NCBI RefSeq assembly: GCF_010974945.1
Contig: NZ_JAAIVB010000012.1
Location: forward strand, 271,343-335,342
DNA from: Noviherbaspirillum galbum
GTDB taxonomy: Bacteria > Pseudomonadota > Gammaproteobacteria > Burkholderiales > Burkholderiaceae_D
DNA: 64,000 nucleotides
Reading direction: 5' to 3'
This document shows positions 54,369 to 63,281 of this stretch, piece by piece. The notes under the pieces were generated by a model. That model saw only the letters and a program-made list of their open reading frames with translations, was not told the DNA's origin and made no database searches. Position numbers and translations under genes: made by a program. Position 1 is the first letter of the stretch, and each line of letters starts with the position of its first letter.

Positions 54369-55361
54369 TCACCTTCCCGACGCGGCCGGTTTGCCGCCCT
54401 GCCCGGCCTCGATCTCGCGCAGCGTCGCCTCGGATTGCGCAAGCCACGGTCCGCCGAGTGCGACAGCCTGGCGCGCCGCCTCGCGCGCCTCGCTTGCCCG
54501 GCCCATTTCGGCCAGCACCGTCGCCAGGTTGTTGAACGCCGGCGCGCTCCGGGGGTGGTCGGCGGCCGCCTGCCTGAAGGCTTCTGCGGCGGCGGCCCGG
54601 TCGCCCATGGCATAGGCGGCGTTGCCCGCGCCGAGCCGCAGCGCGAGGTTGCGCGGGAAGCGCACCAGCGCGGACTGGTAGGCGACGTAGGACTTGCCGG
54701 GAGGCGCGGCCTTCTCGAACGCCACCAGCGCCTCGACGGCAACGTCTTCCTTGACGGTACGGGGCATGCTCCCCGGCGCGGGCGCGACCATGCCCCAGTC
54801 GTCGCCGCGCGCCCAGGTATGCTCGAAGGTCGACATGGACATCACTTCGCGCCGCGTGGTCCCCGAACGCAGCACGATCTCTTCGGTATCGAGGTTGTAG
54901 CCGACAACGACGGCGTAATGCCAGAGCGGGGCGATCGGCAGGCTGAGGTTTTGCAGGACGAGAACCGGCATGCCGGACGCGACCTCTTCCAGCAAGGCGT
55001 CGAGGCGCGGCGGGATGAGCATGGCCGGCGCGCCCTGGCGCCGCGCGGCCGCAAGCATTTCCGGCTGCAGGCTGCCCTCCCGCGCGGGCACGTAGACCTG
55101 CGCCACGAGGGCGTCAGGCGTGCCGGGCAGGCCGGACGCGTTCAACACGGTGGCCAGCGCCGCCGGCCCGCACTGATAACGTTCCTGCGGGAAGAAAGGC
55201 GTGGCATCCAGCTCGGCATGGCGCGGCAGGCCGCCGGCGGCCTGCCTCAGCTGCATGGTCTGCGTCGCGCATCCGCCCAGGATCAGGCAGGCGAGCGCGC
55301 ACGCCAGCAAGGCGCTCATCCACCGCGGCCAGGGCCGCCCTGCCTCCCGCGCAAGCCGCAT
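54369..55361 (-). CDS. PA2778-type C39-like cysteine peptidase lipoprotein with TPRs
   Basis: 330 aa. N-terminal basic stretch, hydrophobic helix and lipobox LILGGC (Cys31) predict an envelope lipoprotein. C39-like peptidase 50-185: Gln59 and Cys64 in FFPQERYQCGPAALATVL and His148 in LWHYAVVVGYN form the likely oxyanion/catalytic set. TPR-like helices follow (200-320: LALRLGAGNAAYAMGDRAAAAEAFRQAAADH and APAFNNLATVLAEMGRASEAREAARQAV). Named after P. aeruginosa PA2778; function unknown. Its ATG overlaps the stop of the PA2779-type gene. Confidence 0.88.
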   Translation of the reverse strand: MRLAREAGRPWPRWMSALLACALACLILGGCATQTMQLRQAAGGLPRHAELDATPFFPQERYQCGPAALATVLNASGLPGTPDALVAQVYVPAREGSLQPEMLAAARRQGAPAMLIPPRLDALLEEVASGMPVLVLQNLSLPIAPLWHYAVVVGYNLDTEEIVLRSGTTRREVMSMSTFEHTWARGDDWGMVAPAPGSMPRTVKEDVAVEALVAFEKAAPPGKSYVAYQSALVRFPRNLALRLGAGNAAYAMGDRAAAAEAFRQAAADHPRSAPAFNNLATVLAEMGRASEAREAARQAVALGGPWLAQSEATLREIEAGQGGKPAASGR

Positions 55362-55750
55362 CAGCGATGCCGGGTGAACGGATATACCCTGGTCAGGCCG
55401 AGCAGGTCGGTCACCAGCAGCAGCACGAAGATGAAGACCAGCGCGCCGACCACGTCGCCGCCGGCGGGCATGCTGTCGATGCGCTGCGCGAGCTGCGCGG
55501 CCTCGGCGTCGCTCAGGGCGGCTACCCGCGCCTGCGCATCTTCCTTGCTCACGCCGAAGCCTTCCAGCTGGCGGGCCACTTCAGGCCGGTCCAGGGCCGC
55601 GGCGATGCGCGCCCGCTGCTGCTCCGCGACGGCGGCCGACGCCACCTGGTCGGTGCCGATCATGGCGGCCTGCGTGGTCTGCGCGAAGCCGGCGAAAGTC
55701 ATGGATGCGAGCGCTGCGTAGACGCAAGCCCGTTTGATGCGTGTCACCAT
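55361..55750 (-). CDS. PA2779-type protein with GG-plus-helix C-terminus
   Basis: 129 aa from ATG 55750 with AAGGAG upstream. Signal peptide about 1-29, then a small helical region (RPEVARQLEGFGVSKEDAQARVAALSDAEAAQLAQRID), then PAGG (95-98), a hydrophobic helix 100-119 and a basic tail ending RHR. This GG-helix-basic end resembles a C-terminal sorting signal. Stop codon TGA shares bases with the ATG of the PA2778-type peptidase gene, so the two are a translationally coupled pair. Function unknown. Confidence 0.85.
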   Translation of the reverse strand: MVTRIKRACVYAALASMTFAGFAQTTQAAMIGTDQVASAAVAEQQRARIAAALDRPEVARQLEGFGVSKEDAQARVAALSDAEAAQLAQRIDSMPAGGDVVGALVFIFVLLLVTDLLGLTRVYPFTRHR

Positions 55751-55841
55751 CTTGTTCTCCTTGTCAGTGGTCATGCTGCTCGCCGCGCGTGCGCGGCACC
55801 GTGCTACTCCGCGATGCGGTCCCTGCGTTCGAAATCAGGAT

Positions 55842-56102
55842 TCAAGGCCATGGCGCCGGACTGACCGGGACGAATTGCGGCGCATCCACCGGCAGGCCGG
55901 GCGCGGTATTGCCTTCCATGGATTCCACGTCGGCCAGGCGCGGCCCCGCGATGTGCGCGATTTCGCGGCGGGCTTCCTGGAAGTCCGCGTCCATCAGCGG
56001 GAAGCGCTTGTCGGGCCAGTTCGCGGTGGCCCAGCGCGTGAATTCGTCGAAGCGCCGGTTCAGTTCCTGCGCGTAGCGGTCGCATTCTTCCTTGCTCGCC
56101 AT
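55842..56102 (-). CDS. Small hypothetical protein
   Basis: 86 aa; GGAG seven bases before the ATG. CDRYAQELNRRFDEFTRWATANWPDKRFPLMDADFQEARREIAHIAGPRL looks like a short helical domain, followed by a Pro-rich tail (LPVDAPQFVPVSPAPW). Cytosolic. No family recognised. Nine bp downstream of the next small gene, so both sit in one unit of small hydrophilic genes. Confidence 0.68.
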   Translation of the reverse strand: MASKEECDRYAQELNRRFDEFTRWATANWPDKRFPLMDADFQEARREIAHIAGPRLADVESMEGNTAPGLPVDAPQFVPVSPAPWP

Positions 56103-56111
56103 GCGCTCTCC

Positions 56112-56303
56112 TCAGGAACGGTTGTCGGTGCGAGTGCTGTCCGGCGTCATGCGGCCAGGGTCCTTCAGGTCGTCGTCCGTGACTTCGCGTCCCGGCGGGT
56201 CGATGCGCTTGGCGAGGTTTTCCAGGCGGCTGTCGGAAGGACTGGGATTGCGGTTGGCATGATGGTCATGCAGCTGATCCGCCGGCTTCGGTTGGATGGG
56301 CAT
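56112..56303 (-). CDS. Small disordered protein
   Basis: 63 aa; AAGGAG upstream of ATG 56303. Rich in Pro, Asp, Arg and Asn (DQLHDHHANRNPSPSDSRLEN, RIDPPGREVTDDDLKDPGRM). No hydrophobic segment, no cysteine. Reads like a disordered stress-type protein. Between two other small genes on the same strand. Confidence 0.62.
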   Translation of the reverse strand: MPIQPKPADQLHDHHANRNPSPSDSRLENLAKRIDPPGREVTDDDLKDPGRMTPDSTRTDNRS

Positions 56304-56342
56304 CGCCGCTCCTTGAAAAAACTTGAGAAAGCTTGAGAAAGA

Positions 56343-56525
56343 TTAATGGGTAGACGGGTCGTTCGCCTTGCCGGGTTCCGGGCGGATTTCCTCGGGCCGG
56401 GTGGCATCCTCGGGCACGATGTCTTCCGGCAACCCGATGTCGTCGGTGCCTAACGCATGCTCGGGCGTGCGCGCCTCGTCAGGCTTGCCGGGATCGATCT
56501 CGATGGTCTTGCGCTGGTTTTCCAT
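56343..56525 (-). CDS. Small acidic disordered protein
   Basis: 60 aa from ATG 56525 with GGAG before it; a GTG at 56537 is in frame. Strongly acidic and Pro-rich (EIDPGKPDEARTPEHALG, DIVPEDATRPEEIRPEPG). First gene of the minus-strand trio of small orphans; divergent from the 137-aa gene. No family recognised. Confidence 0.62.
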   Translation of the reverse strand: MENQRKTIEIDPGKPDEARTPEHALGTDDIGLPEDIVPEDATRPEEIRPEPGKANDPSTH

Positions 56526-56654
56526 GTCGTTCTCCACGTGGGTTGAAGGCCTTTCCTGTTTAGACGCGTGTTGTCAGGATGGTTCGACATGTGCACTTGC
56601 AGAACTATCCATGTTCCGCTTCATCATACGAAGACAATCAAAGGAGGACATCGC

Positions 56655-57068
56655 ATGGCACAGCATGGCAATTTCATGAACGAACCCGACATTGGCAGCG
56701 GCGAGAAAACCCCCGGACAGATCGACGTGGAAAACGACGTCCGTTCGGTCAACGGCACGATTCCCGGCGAGCCGCTGGACGGGCGGCAATACGTGCAGGT
56801 AGTCGAGGAACAGCACCATGCCAACATGCGCCCCGGACCGGAAGGCGCATCGCAGGGGCGCGTCCTGCAGGAAGGCGACCACATCGCGCGCATCGTCGCG
56901 CAGCCCCTGAGCGACGACAGCTTCGAGGCGCAGGTATATGTGCGCCTCGCGCGCGAACCCGACATCGCGGAAACCTACATTCCGGCAGGCACCTTCCAGA
57001 GCGAGGACGAGGCATGGAAGGCAGCGGAGGAACGCGCCCGCCGCGCGCTGCGAGAACGCGAGTTCTGA
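56655..57068 (+). CDS. Conserved-looking soluble protein, unknown
   Basis: 137 aa from ATG 56655 with AAGGAGG at ideal distance, implying strong expression. Disordered first half (NEPDIGSGEKTPGQIDVEND), then ARIVAQPLSDDSFEAQVYVRL, EPDIAETYIPAGTFQSEDEAWKAAEERARRAL: two strands and a helix as in small alpha/beta folds that end with a DEA-type helix (DUF6566-like or DUF2188-like shape; tentative). Divergent from the small-orphan trio, with a shared 117-bp regulatory gap. Confidence 0.7.
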   Translation: MAQHGNFMNEPDIGSGEKTPGQIDVENDVRSVNGTIPGEPLDGRQYVQVVEEQHHANMRPGPEGASQGRVLQEGDHIARIVAQPLSDDSFEAQVYVRLAREPDIAETYIPAGTFQSEDEAWKAAEERARRALREREF

Positions 57069-57185
57069 GGGTCGGACCCGCCGTTGCGCAGGACTGCACT
57101 ACAATGACCGCCGTTGCCGCGACGGCGGGCCGGCACGCCTGTGTCCTCTGACCCGCCATGCAAGCGGATCGGGGAGCACGGCATC

Positions 57186-58112
57186 TTGGACGGCAGGAAA
57201 GGATATTTCGCGGCGATCGTCATCGCGGCGCTGAGCGGCTGCATCGCCAACCAGCAGCTGCAGACCGCGCAGGCACGGGAAGTCTTGCGCAACGACAAAG
57301 GAGTGACGGTGTATGCGGCGGGCGATGTCGCCGACTGCAAGGGCGGCAGGCCGGAACGCAGCGGCGCGGCGAAGACGGCGGCATTGATCGAGGCCGGCCT
57401 CGCGGCCGATCCGGCGGCGCGTGTGCTGATGCTCGGCGACGCCACCTATCCGGTAGGAACCCTGGCCGAGTTCACCGGCTGCTACGAGCCGACCTGGGGC
57501 CGCTTCAAGCAGAGTACCCTGCCCGCCCCGGGCAACCATGAGTACTACACGCCGCAGGCGGTGGGCTACTACACCTACTTCGGCGACATCGCCGGCCCGG
57601 AAAGACGCGGCTACTACAGCTTCGACCTCGGGCCCTGGCATGTGATCTCGCTCAACAGCTACCTCAAGCCCGAGCCGTATCGCGCCCAGCTCGAATGGCT
57701 GGCGCGCGACCTCGCGCAGCACAAGACCCGCTGCACCCTGGCCTACTTCCATCATCCGCGCTTCAGTTCCGGCGGGCACGGCGACAATCCGCAGATCGAC
57801 GACATGTGGCGCATGCTGGCACAGGCCGGCGTCGACCTCGTGCTCGCCGCGCACGACCACAACTACGAGCGCCTCGCGCCGAAGAATGCCGACGGCAACC
57901 GCGATGATGCGGCGGGCATGCGTTCCTTCGTGATCGGCACCGGCGGCGCCAAGCTGACCCTGCTGCGCTTCCGCGGACTCGACAGCGAAGTGGTCGACAA
58001 CTCGACGCATGGCGTGCTCAAGCTCGCGCTGAAGCAGCAAGGCTACGAATGGGAATTTCTGCCGGTCAAGAAGGACGGGTTTACCGACAGCGGCGCGGGT
58101 CTGTGCCATTGA
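57186..58112 (+). CDS. Metallophosphoesterase lipoprotein
   Basis: 308 aa from TTG 57186 with GGGGAG at good distance; an upstream TTG at 57114 would add 24 residues. Hydrophobic stretch ends with lipobox ALSGC, so an envelope lipoprotein. Calcineurin-like motifs: GDVAD near the start, LGDATYP, GNHEYY (GNHE), a HHPRFSSG segment and AAHDHNYER (GHxH-type, here AHDH). Resembles purple-acid-phosphatase-like bacterial phosphoesterases; substrate unknown. Confidence 0.86.
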   Translation: MDGRKGYFAAIVIAALSGCIANQQLQTAQAREVLRNDKGVTVYAAGDVADCKGGRPERSGAAKTAALIEAGLAADPAARVLMLGDATYPVGTLAEFTGCYEPTWGRFKQSTLPAPGNHEYYTPQAVGYYTYFGDIAGPERRGYYSFDLGPWHVISLNSYLKPEPYRAQLEWLARDLAQHKTRCTLAYFHHPRFSSGGHGDNPQIDDMWRMLAQAGVDLVLAAHDHNYERLAPKNADGNRDDAAGMRSFVIGTGGAKLTLLRFRGLDSEVVDNSTHGVLKLALKQQGYEWEFLPVKKDGFTDSGAGLCH

Positions 58113-58267
58113 GACGCTGCAATCGACGTGCCGCCAAGGGTGCTTATGGGTGCTTATTAATGAAAGGCTGATCCGCCTCACTGGTTGCCGCATTGCGACG
58201 TGCTAATGTGCTTTCCGGACCTCGCCGTCCCGTGATCAAGGCAAACGAAACAAGGAGCAAGCGCCTG

Positions 58268-58831
58268 ATGAATGCGACCAGTTCCGAGACCATGCGGCTG
58301 TTCTATGCGCTGTGGCCCGACAATCCCACCCGCACGACGCTGATGCAATTGCAGGCTCCGCTGCATGGACGCATGATTCCCTACGAGAACCTGCACCTGA
58401 CCCTGGCGTTTCTCGGCGAGCAGCCGGTATCGCGGCTGCCCGCGCTCAAGGAAATCCTGCTGCGCCTGAACGCGGCGCCAGGCGAACTGGTGCTGGACCG
58501 CGTCAGCTACTTCACCCGCAACCGCATCGTCTGGGCCGGCGCCAGCGAGACGCCGCCCTTCGTCCTCACGCTCTACCGCGAACTGAGCGAGGCGCTCATG
58601 AACCAGGGCGTGGCATTCAACGAGCAGCACGCCTTCAAGCCGCACATCACGCTCGCGCGGGACGCCTCCTCGCCACCCGACCTAGCGTTCGCGCCGATCC
58701 GCTGGCGGGCGCACAAGGTCGCGCTCGTGCGCTCGGAAAACGCGCCGCAGGGCAGCCGCTACGAGGTGCTGGCCTCGCGCTCGCTCGACGAGAAATGGGT
58801 GCTGAAGGATCTGCCGGGCGGCGGCGCCTGA
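58268..58831 (+). CDS. thpR: RNA 2',3'-cyclic phosphodiesterase
   Basis: 187 aa from ATG 58268 with AAGGAG upstream. 2H phosphoesterase with two HxTx motifs: HLTL at 43-46 and HITL in FKPHITLARD. RLFYALWPD start and VLRSEN-like VALVRSENAPQGSRYEVLA end are typical of ThpR (LigT). Opens 2',3'-cyclic phosphate RNA ends. Two short direct repeats GGGTGCTTAT stand upstream near 58138-58158. Convergent with tcdA. Confidence 0.92.
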   Translation: MNATSSETMRLFYALWPDNPTRTTLMQLQAPLHGRMIPYENLHLTLAFLGEQPVSRLPALKEILLRLNAAPGELVLDRVSYFTRNRIVWAGASETPPFVLTLYRELSEALMNQGVAFNEQHAFKPHITLARDASSPPDLAFAPIRWRAHKVALVRSENAPQGSRYEVLASRSLDEKWVLKDLPGGGA

Positions 58832-58860
58832 GCGGGCGCGCACCTGCCCGCCATCAAGGC

Positions 58861-59673
58861 TTACATTCCCGCGAGCTTCTTCAGCGCGTGCGAAGCAGCC
58901 ACCAGGCCGAATGAGGCCGTGACCACCATCGACGAACCGAAGCCGGCGCAGTTCAGGCCGGTGATGCCGGCGTTGTCCGGCGCGCAGCTCAGGGTTTCCG
59001 GAAAGCGCAGCGGCTCCGTCGAAAACACCGCATCGATCCCGAACTTGCTTTTCTCGCCGCGCGGGAACCGGTGCTCCTGCCGCAGGCGCTTGCGCACCTT
59101 GGCCAGCAGCGGTTCCTGCTCGGTGCGGGCGAGATCGCGGATTTCGATCTTCGTCGGATCGATCTGTCCGCCCGCGCCGCCGATCGTGACCAGCGGAATG
59201 CCGCGGGCGCGGCAATGGGCGATCAGGGCTGTCTTCGCGCGCACGTTGTCGATGGCGTCGATGACGTAGTCAAAGCGGCCTTCGACCATCATCTCGCCGA
59301 TGTTGTCGGCGCTGATGAAGTCTTCGACCTCGGTGACTTCGCAGAAAGGGTTGATCTGGGCGATGCGCTGCGCCATCGCGGTCACCTTGGCCATGCCGAG
59401 GGTATCGGTCAGCGCATGGACCTGGCGGTTGACGTTGGACTCGGCCACGTTGTCGAGGTCGATCATGGTGATGCGGCCGATGGCGCTGCGCGCCAGCGCC
59501 TCGACGATCCATGAACCAACGCCGCCGACGCCGATCACGCATATGTGGGCCGCGCGGAAACGCGCCAGCGCCGCCTCTCCGTAAAGACGGGCGATGCCTC
59601 CGAACCGGCGCTCGGCGTCGATATCGTTGACAGAAGAATCAGCTTGTGGGGCAAGGGCAACAATCGCATTCAT
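58861..59673 (-). CDS. tcdA: tRNA threonylcarbamoyladenosine dehydratase
   Basis: 270 aa. Cyclises t6A37 of tRNA to ct6A with ATP. ThiF/E1-like fold: IGVGGVGSWIVEALARSAIGRITMIDLDNV (nucleotide loop), NVNRQVHALTDTLGMAKV, DYVIDAIDNVRAKTALI, GAGGQIDPTKIEIRDLART. The C-terminal segment ends VVTASFGLVAASHALKKL. A CysE-type sulfur partner is not adjacent. Both this gene and thpR act on RNA, perhaps by chance. Confidence 0.93.
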   Translation of the reverse strand: MNAIVALAPQADSSVNDIDAERRFGGIARLYGEAALARFRAAHICVIGVGGVGSWIVEALARSAIGRITMIDLDNVAESNVNRQVHALTDTLGMAKVTAMAQRIAQINPFCEVTEVEDFISADNIGEMMVEGRFDYVIDAIDNVRAKTALIAHCRARGIPLVTIGGAGGQIDPTKIEIRDLARTEQEPLLAKVRKRLRQEHRFPRGEKSKFGIDAVFSTEPLRFPETLSCAPDNAGITGLNCAGFGSSMVVTASFGLVAASHALKKLAGM

Positions 59674-59790
59674 TCCCGCATTTTAACGGAGAGTAAGCCG
59701 CAATATTTTCTTCTAGAATGAATTTTCGACGGGAAAAGATGCTTCTTGTCAGCCTCTCATTATCAATCGCATCAAGACAGTGACTTCGTC

Positions 59791-60963
59791 ATGCTTCCTT
59801 CCTTGGCTTTGCTGCAACTGATTGCCGTTTCGCTCCTGGCCCACGTGGCCCTGGCCGGCTCCCGGGTCACCACGTCGCTGTATGCGATTTCCCTGCATGC
59901 TTCCGAATTCACCATCGGCAGCCTGATCGCGCTGTACTCGCTGTTCCCGATGCTGCTGGCGGTGCCGGCGGGCCGGGCGATCGACCGCATGGGCATGCTC
60001 AGGCCCATGCTTGCCGGCGCGGCGGCGGTCGCCCTGGGTTGCGCCCTGCCCGGCCTGGTGGGCGGGCTCGCCATCCTCTACGTCGCCAGCGTGCTGATGG
60101 GGACCGGCTTCATGGTGATCCAGGTGGCGGCGCAGCACAGCGTGGGCGTGATGAGCAACGATGCCCAGCGCGCGTCGAACTACAGCTGGCTGGCGCTGGG
60201 CTTCTCGATCTCCGGCTTCTGCGGCCCGGTCACGGCCGGCTTCATCATCGACCATGCGCGCCATGGCGTGTCCTTCCTCGGCTTCGCCTGCGTGGCGCTG
60301 TGCAGCCTCGCGCTCATCGGCTGCGGCCCCCTGCGCCGCGCGGGCCAGGCCGACGCGTCGGAACATGCGCGCCCGTCCGCCGGCGGCAGCGCCATGGAAC
60401 TGCTTCGCGACGGGGACATGCGGCGCATCTATTTCGTCGGCACCCTGCTGTCCTCGGCCTGGGACCTGTTCACCTTCGTCACGCCGATCAACGGCACGCG
60501 GCTGGGCTTCTCGGCATCGACCATCGGCCTCATCCTAGGCAGCTTCTCGGCGGCCACCTTTGCCGTGCGCCTGATCATGCCCTGGGTGTCGAAGCGCCTG
60601 TCCGAATGGCAGATCCTCACCGCGGCGCTGTCGCTGGCGGTGCTGTGCTACCTGATGTTCCCCTTCATGCATGCCGCGCACTCGGTCATGCTGGTCGCGG
60701 CCCTGCTCGGCTTCGCGGTGGGATCGGCTCAGCCCAACATGCTGGCCCTGCTGCACCATACCTCGCCGCCGGGGCGCGCCGCGGAAGCGGTCGGCATGCG
60801 CGTCACCATCGGCAATGCCTGCCAGGTCGTGCTGCCGCTGGCCTTCGGCGGGGCCGGCGCGGCGCTCGGCCTGCAGGCGGTGTTCTGGGGCATGGGCGCC
60901 ATGATCGGCGCCGGCGTGCCTACCGCCTGGCGCAAGGCCCACCGGCCGCTCGGAAAATATTGA
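59791..60963 (+). CDS. MFS transporter
   Basis: 390 aa from ATG 59791; a TTG at 59746 would add 15 polar residues. Twelve predicted membrane helices with the MFS loop [12 protein letters not shown] after helix 2 (variant of GRLSDRxGRR) and a long central cytoplasmic loop near residue 200. No substrate-diagnostic motif; sugar-efflux or drug-efflux types are possible. The pdxH gene follows 112 bp downstream. Confidence 0.9.
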   Translation: MLPSLALLQLIAVSLLAHVALAGSRVTTSLYAISLHASEFTIGSLIALYSLFPMLLAVPAGRAIDRMGMLRPMLAGAAAVALGCALPGLVGGLAILYVASVLMGTGFMVIQVAAQHSVGVMSNDAQRASNYSWLALGFSISGFCGPVTAGFIIDHARHGVSFLGFACVALCSLALIGCGPLRRAGQADASEHARPSAGGSAMELLRDGDMRRIYFVGTLLSSAWDLFTFVTPINGTRLGFSASTIGLILGSFSAATFAVRLIMPWVSKRLSEWQILTAALSLAVLCYLMFPFMHAAHSVMLVAALLGFAVGSAQPNMLALLHHTSPPGRAAEAVGMRVTIGNACQVVLPLAFGGAGAALGLQAVFWGMGAMIGAGVPTAWRKAHRPLGKY

Positions 60964-61075
60964 CCTGGAACAAGGACGGCCTGGCCCGGCTGCGGCATCG
61001 TGCCGCCTGCAACATGAGGCAGGACGTACAATTCGACGTCCGGAACCCATTCCTTTTCCATCCGCAGGAACCGCC

Positions 61076-61711
61076 ATGTCGATTGCCGACCTTCGTATCG
61101 ATTACCGCCGCGCCAGCCTGACCGAGGCCGACGTGCTTTCCAATCCCATCGAACAGTTTTCAAAGTGGTTCGCCGAAGCCCTCAACGCCGAGGTGCCGGA
61201 AGCCAACGCGATGAGCGTGTCCACCGTCAGCGCGAACGGCCGGCCCTCCTCGCGCATCCTCCTGATCAAGGACGTCGACGCCCGGGGATTCACCTGGTTC
61301 ACCAACTACGACAGCCGCAAGGGGAGCGAACTGGCGCAGAACCCGCACGCGGCCCTGCTGTTCCACTGGATTCCGCTGGAACGGCAGGTGCGCATCGAAG
61401 GCCGGGTGGAACGCATCGCCGCCGAGGAGAGCGAGGCCTACTTCAACAGCAGGCCGCTGGGCAGCCGGATCGGCGCGATCGCCTCCGCGCAGAGCCGTCC
61501 GGTGGCGGACCGGGCTGCGCTGGAAGCGAAATACGCGGAGGCGGAGAAGCAATCCGGCGAGCAGCCGAAGCGGCCGGAGCATTGGGGCGGGTACCGGCTG
61601 GTGCCGGATTACCTGGAATTCTGGCAAGGACGGCCGTCAAGGTTGCATGACCGGATTGCGTACCGGTTGCAGGGGGATGGCACGTGGGTGCGGGAGCGGT
61701 TGCAGCCCTGA
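61076..61711 (+). CDS. pdxH: Pyridoxamine 5'-phosphate oxidase
   Basis: 211 aa; AGGAA before the ATG. FMN enzyme making pyridoxal 5'-phosphate. [93 protein letters not shown] and the terminal [26 protein letters not shown] (RxRxHDR region) are the expected blocks. Convergent with msrA. Confidence 0.97.
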   Translation: MSIADLRIDYRRASLTEADVLSNPIEQFSKWFAEALNAEVPEANAMSVSTVSANGRPSSRILLIKDVDARGFTWFTNYDSRKGSELAQNPHAALLFHWIPLERQVRIEGRVERIAAEESEAYFNSRPLGSRIGAIASAQSRPVADRAALEAKYAEAEKQSGEQPKRPEHWGGYRLVPDYLEFWQGRPSRLHDRIAYRLQGDGTWVRERLQP

Positions 61712-61730
61712 AGGAGCTTCCTCGTACTTC

Positions 61731-61753
61731 TCCCTCCCCTTCAGGGGGAGGGA
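61731..61753. terminator. Hairpin between convergent pdxH and msrA
   Basis: Stem TCCCTCCCC (61731-61739) / GGGGAGGGA (61745-61753) with a 5-nt loop, 20 bp past the pdxH stop and 13 bp before the msrA stop. No U-tract either way. Similar short GC-rich stems separate other convergent pairs in this window. Confidence 0.5.
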
Positions 61754-61765
61754 ACGAAGCAGTCA

Positions 61766-62302
61766 TCACGCCGCGCTCTTCACCCGATCCGAAAACGTTT
61801 TCCTGAACTTCGACACCTTCGGCGCCACCACGAACGCGCAATACCCCTGCAGCGGATGCTGGCGGAAATAATTCTGGTGATACTCCTCGGCCTTGTAATA
61901 CTCAGGCACGGGCTTGAGTTCGGTGACGATCGGCGCATCCCACACCGCGCCCATGCAATTGATCACCTGCCGGGCGACGCTTTCCTGCTCGGGGCCATGG
62001 TAGAAGATCACCGACCGGTACTGCGTGCCGACGTCGTTGCCCTGGCGGTTGAGGGTGGTGGGGTCGTGGATGGTGAAAAAGATTTCCAGGATCTCGCGGT
62101 AGCTGATCACCTCGTTGTCGAAGCGTACCTGCACTACCTCGGCATGTCCGGTGCTGCCGTCGCAGACCTGTTCGTAGGTGGGGTCCGCCACGTGCCCGCC
62201 GGCATAGCCGGATTCCACGTGCTCGACGCCCTTCAGTTCCTGGTAGACCGCTTCGAGGCACCAGAAGCAGCCTCCGCCCAGTGTTGCAAGTTCGGTTGCC
62301 AT
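61766..62302 (-). CDS. msrA: Peptide methionine sulfoxide reductase MsrA
   Basis: 178 aa from ATG 62302 with GGAG seven bases upstream. GGGCFWCLEAVYQELKGV carries the active Cys12 (second Cys at 15), then VESGYAGGHVADPTYEQVCDGSTGHAEVV, FFTIHDPTTLNRQGNDVGTQYRSVIFYH. Repairs methionine-S-sulfoxide in proteins. Divergent from the XRE gene (142 bp), single gene otherwise. Confidence 0.96.
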   Translation of the reverse strand: MATELATLGGGCFWCLEAVYQELKGVEHVESGYAGGHVADPTYEQVCDGSTGHAEVVQVRFDNEVISYREILEIFFTIHDPTTLNRQGNDVGTQYRSVIFYHGPEQESVARQVINCMGAVWDAPIVTELKPVPEYYKAEEYHQNYFRQHPLQGYCAFVVAPKVSKFRKTFSDRVKSAA

Positions 62303-62444
62303 CGTTTGCTCCAATCGTTGCTTGATTCACTTTAGCCCAAACCTTGGGCACTGCCTATCGGAATCCGCTGATGCGCGGCCGGCGTTGCGGCGAATCAACG
62401 GGCCTGGTGTATCATTTTTTCATGATTTCCCAGGAGCCGGTCCC

Positions 62445-63212
62445 ATGGCGCAAGCCCTTGCCCTCGTCGATGCGCTCAAGCGCGAACTCAAGTCCCGCGG
62501 CATCACCTATGCCGACCTGGCCGGCCGCATCGGCATGTCGGAAGCCAGCGTCAAGCGCATGTTCTCGCAAAAGAACTTCACGCTGCAACGGCTGGACGAC
62601 ATCCTGAAGGCGACCGACATCCGGCTGGGCGACATCGCGGCCCAGGGCGGCGAGGAAGCCGTCCTGATCTCGGAACTCAGCCACGCGCAGGAAAAGGAGA
62701 TCATGGGCGATCCCCTGCTGCTGCTGGTCGCGGTGTCGGTACTCAACCAGCTCAGCGTGGCGCAGATCGTCGACAGCTACCAGGTCAGCGAGGCGGACGT
62801 GGTCAGGCAGCTCGCGCGGCTGGACCGCATCGGCATCCTGGAACTGCTGCCCAACAACCGCATCAAGCTGCTGGTGTCCCGCACCTTCCGCTGGCTTCCC
62901 AACGGCCCGATCCAGGCGTATTTCCGCGAGCAGGCCTTCGGTGATTACCTCGATTCGCACTTCGATGGCGAGCATGAGTCGATTCGGCTGGTGAACGTCA
63001 TGCTGTCGCGCGAGTCCATCGTGTCCCTGCTCGGCAGGCTCAAGCAGGTGGCCAAGGAATTTGCCGACCAGCACCGCGCCGATGCCCGCCTGCCGTTCGA
63101 CGAGCGTTTCGCCATGTCGTTCATGCTGGCGGCGCGGCCCTGGATGCCGCGGCAATTCAAGGCGATGCTGCGGCAGAAACCTCCGGCCTCGCGGGTGGTG
63201 CGCGGCAAGTAG
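62445..63212 (+). CDS. XRE-family transcriptional regulator with effector domain
   Basis: 255 aa from ATG 62445 with AGGAG upstream. HTH_XRE 7-58: KRELKSRGITYADLAGRIGMSEASVKRMFSQKNFTLQRLDDI. A second part (85-245) has LLLLVAVSVLNQLSVAQIVDSYQVSEADVVRQLARLDRIGILEL, like a winged-helix or dimerisation region, and a helical C-terminus. Widespread in beta- and gammaproteobacteria without assigned ligand. Divergent from msrA, so it may control it; that is inference from position. Confidence 0.85.
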   Translation: MAQALALVDALKRELKSRGITYADLAGRIGMSEASVKRMFSQKNFTLQRLDDILKATDIRLGDIAAQGGEEAVLISELSHAQEKEIMGDPLLLLVAVSVLNQLSVAQIVDSYQVSEADVVRQLARLDRIGILELLPNNRIKLLVSRTFRWLPNGPIQAYFREQAFGDYLDSHFDGEHESIRLVNVMLSRESIVSLLGRLKQVAKEFADQHRADARLPFDERFAMSFMLAARPWMPRQFKAMLRQKPPASRVVRGK

Positions 63213-63281
63213 CGGGCTGGCACGGCGCCCTGCCCGGGGATCGGTTTTTCGGCATAATGTGAAAAATTCAGCAGGTTTTCG

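Noticed and set aside
58138..58158. Two GGGTGCTTAT copies as possible attachment site or repeat array
   Set aside because: Only two adjacent 10-bp copies, no integrase, no further copies seen; likely chance or minor slippage.
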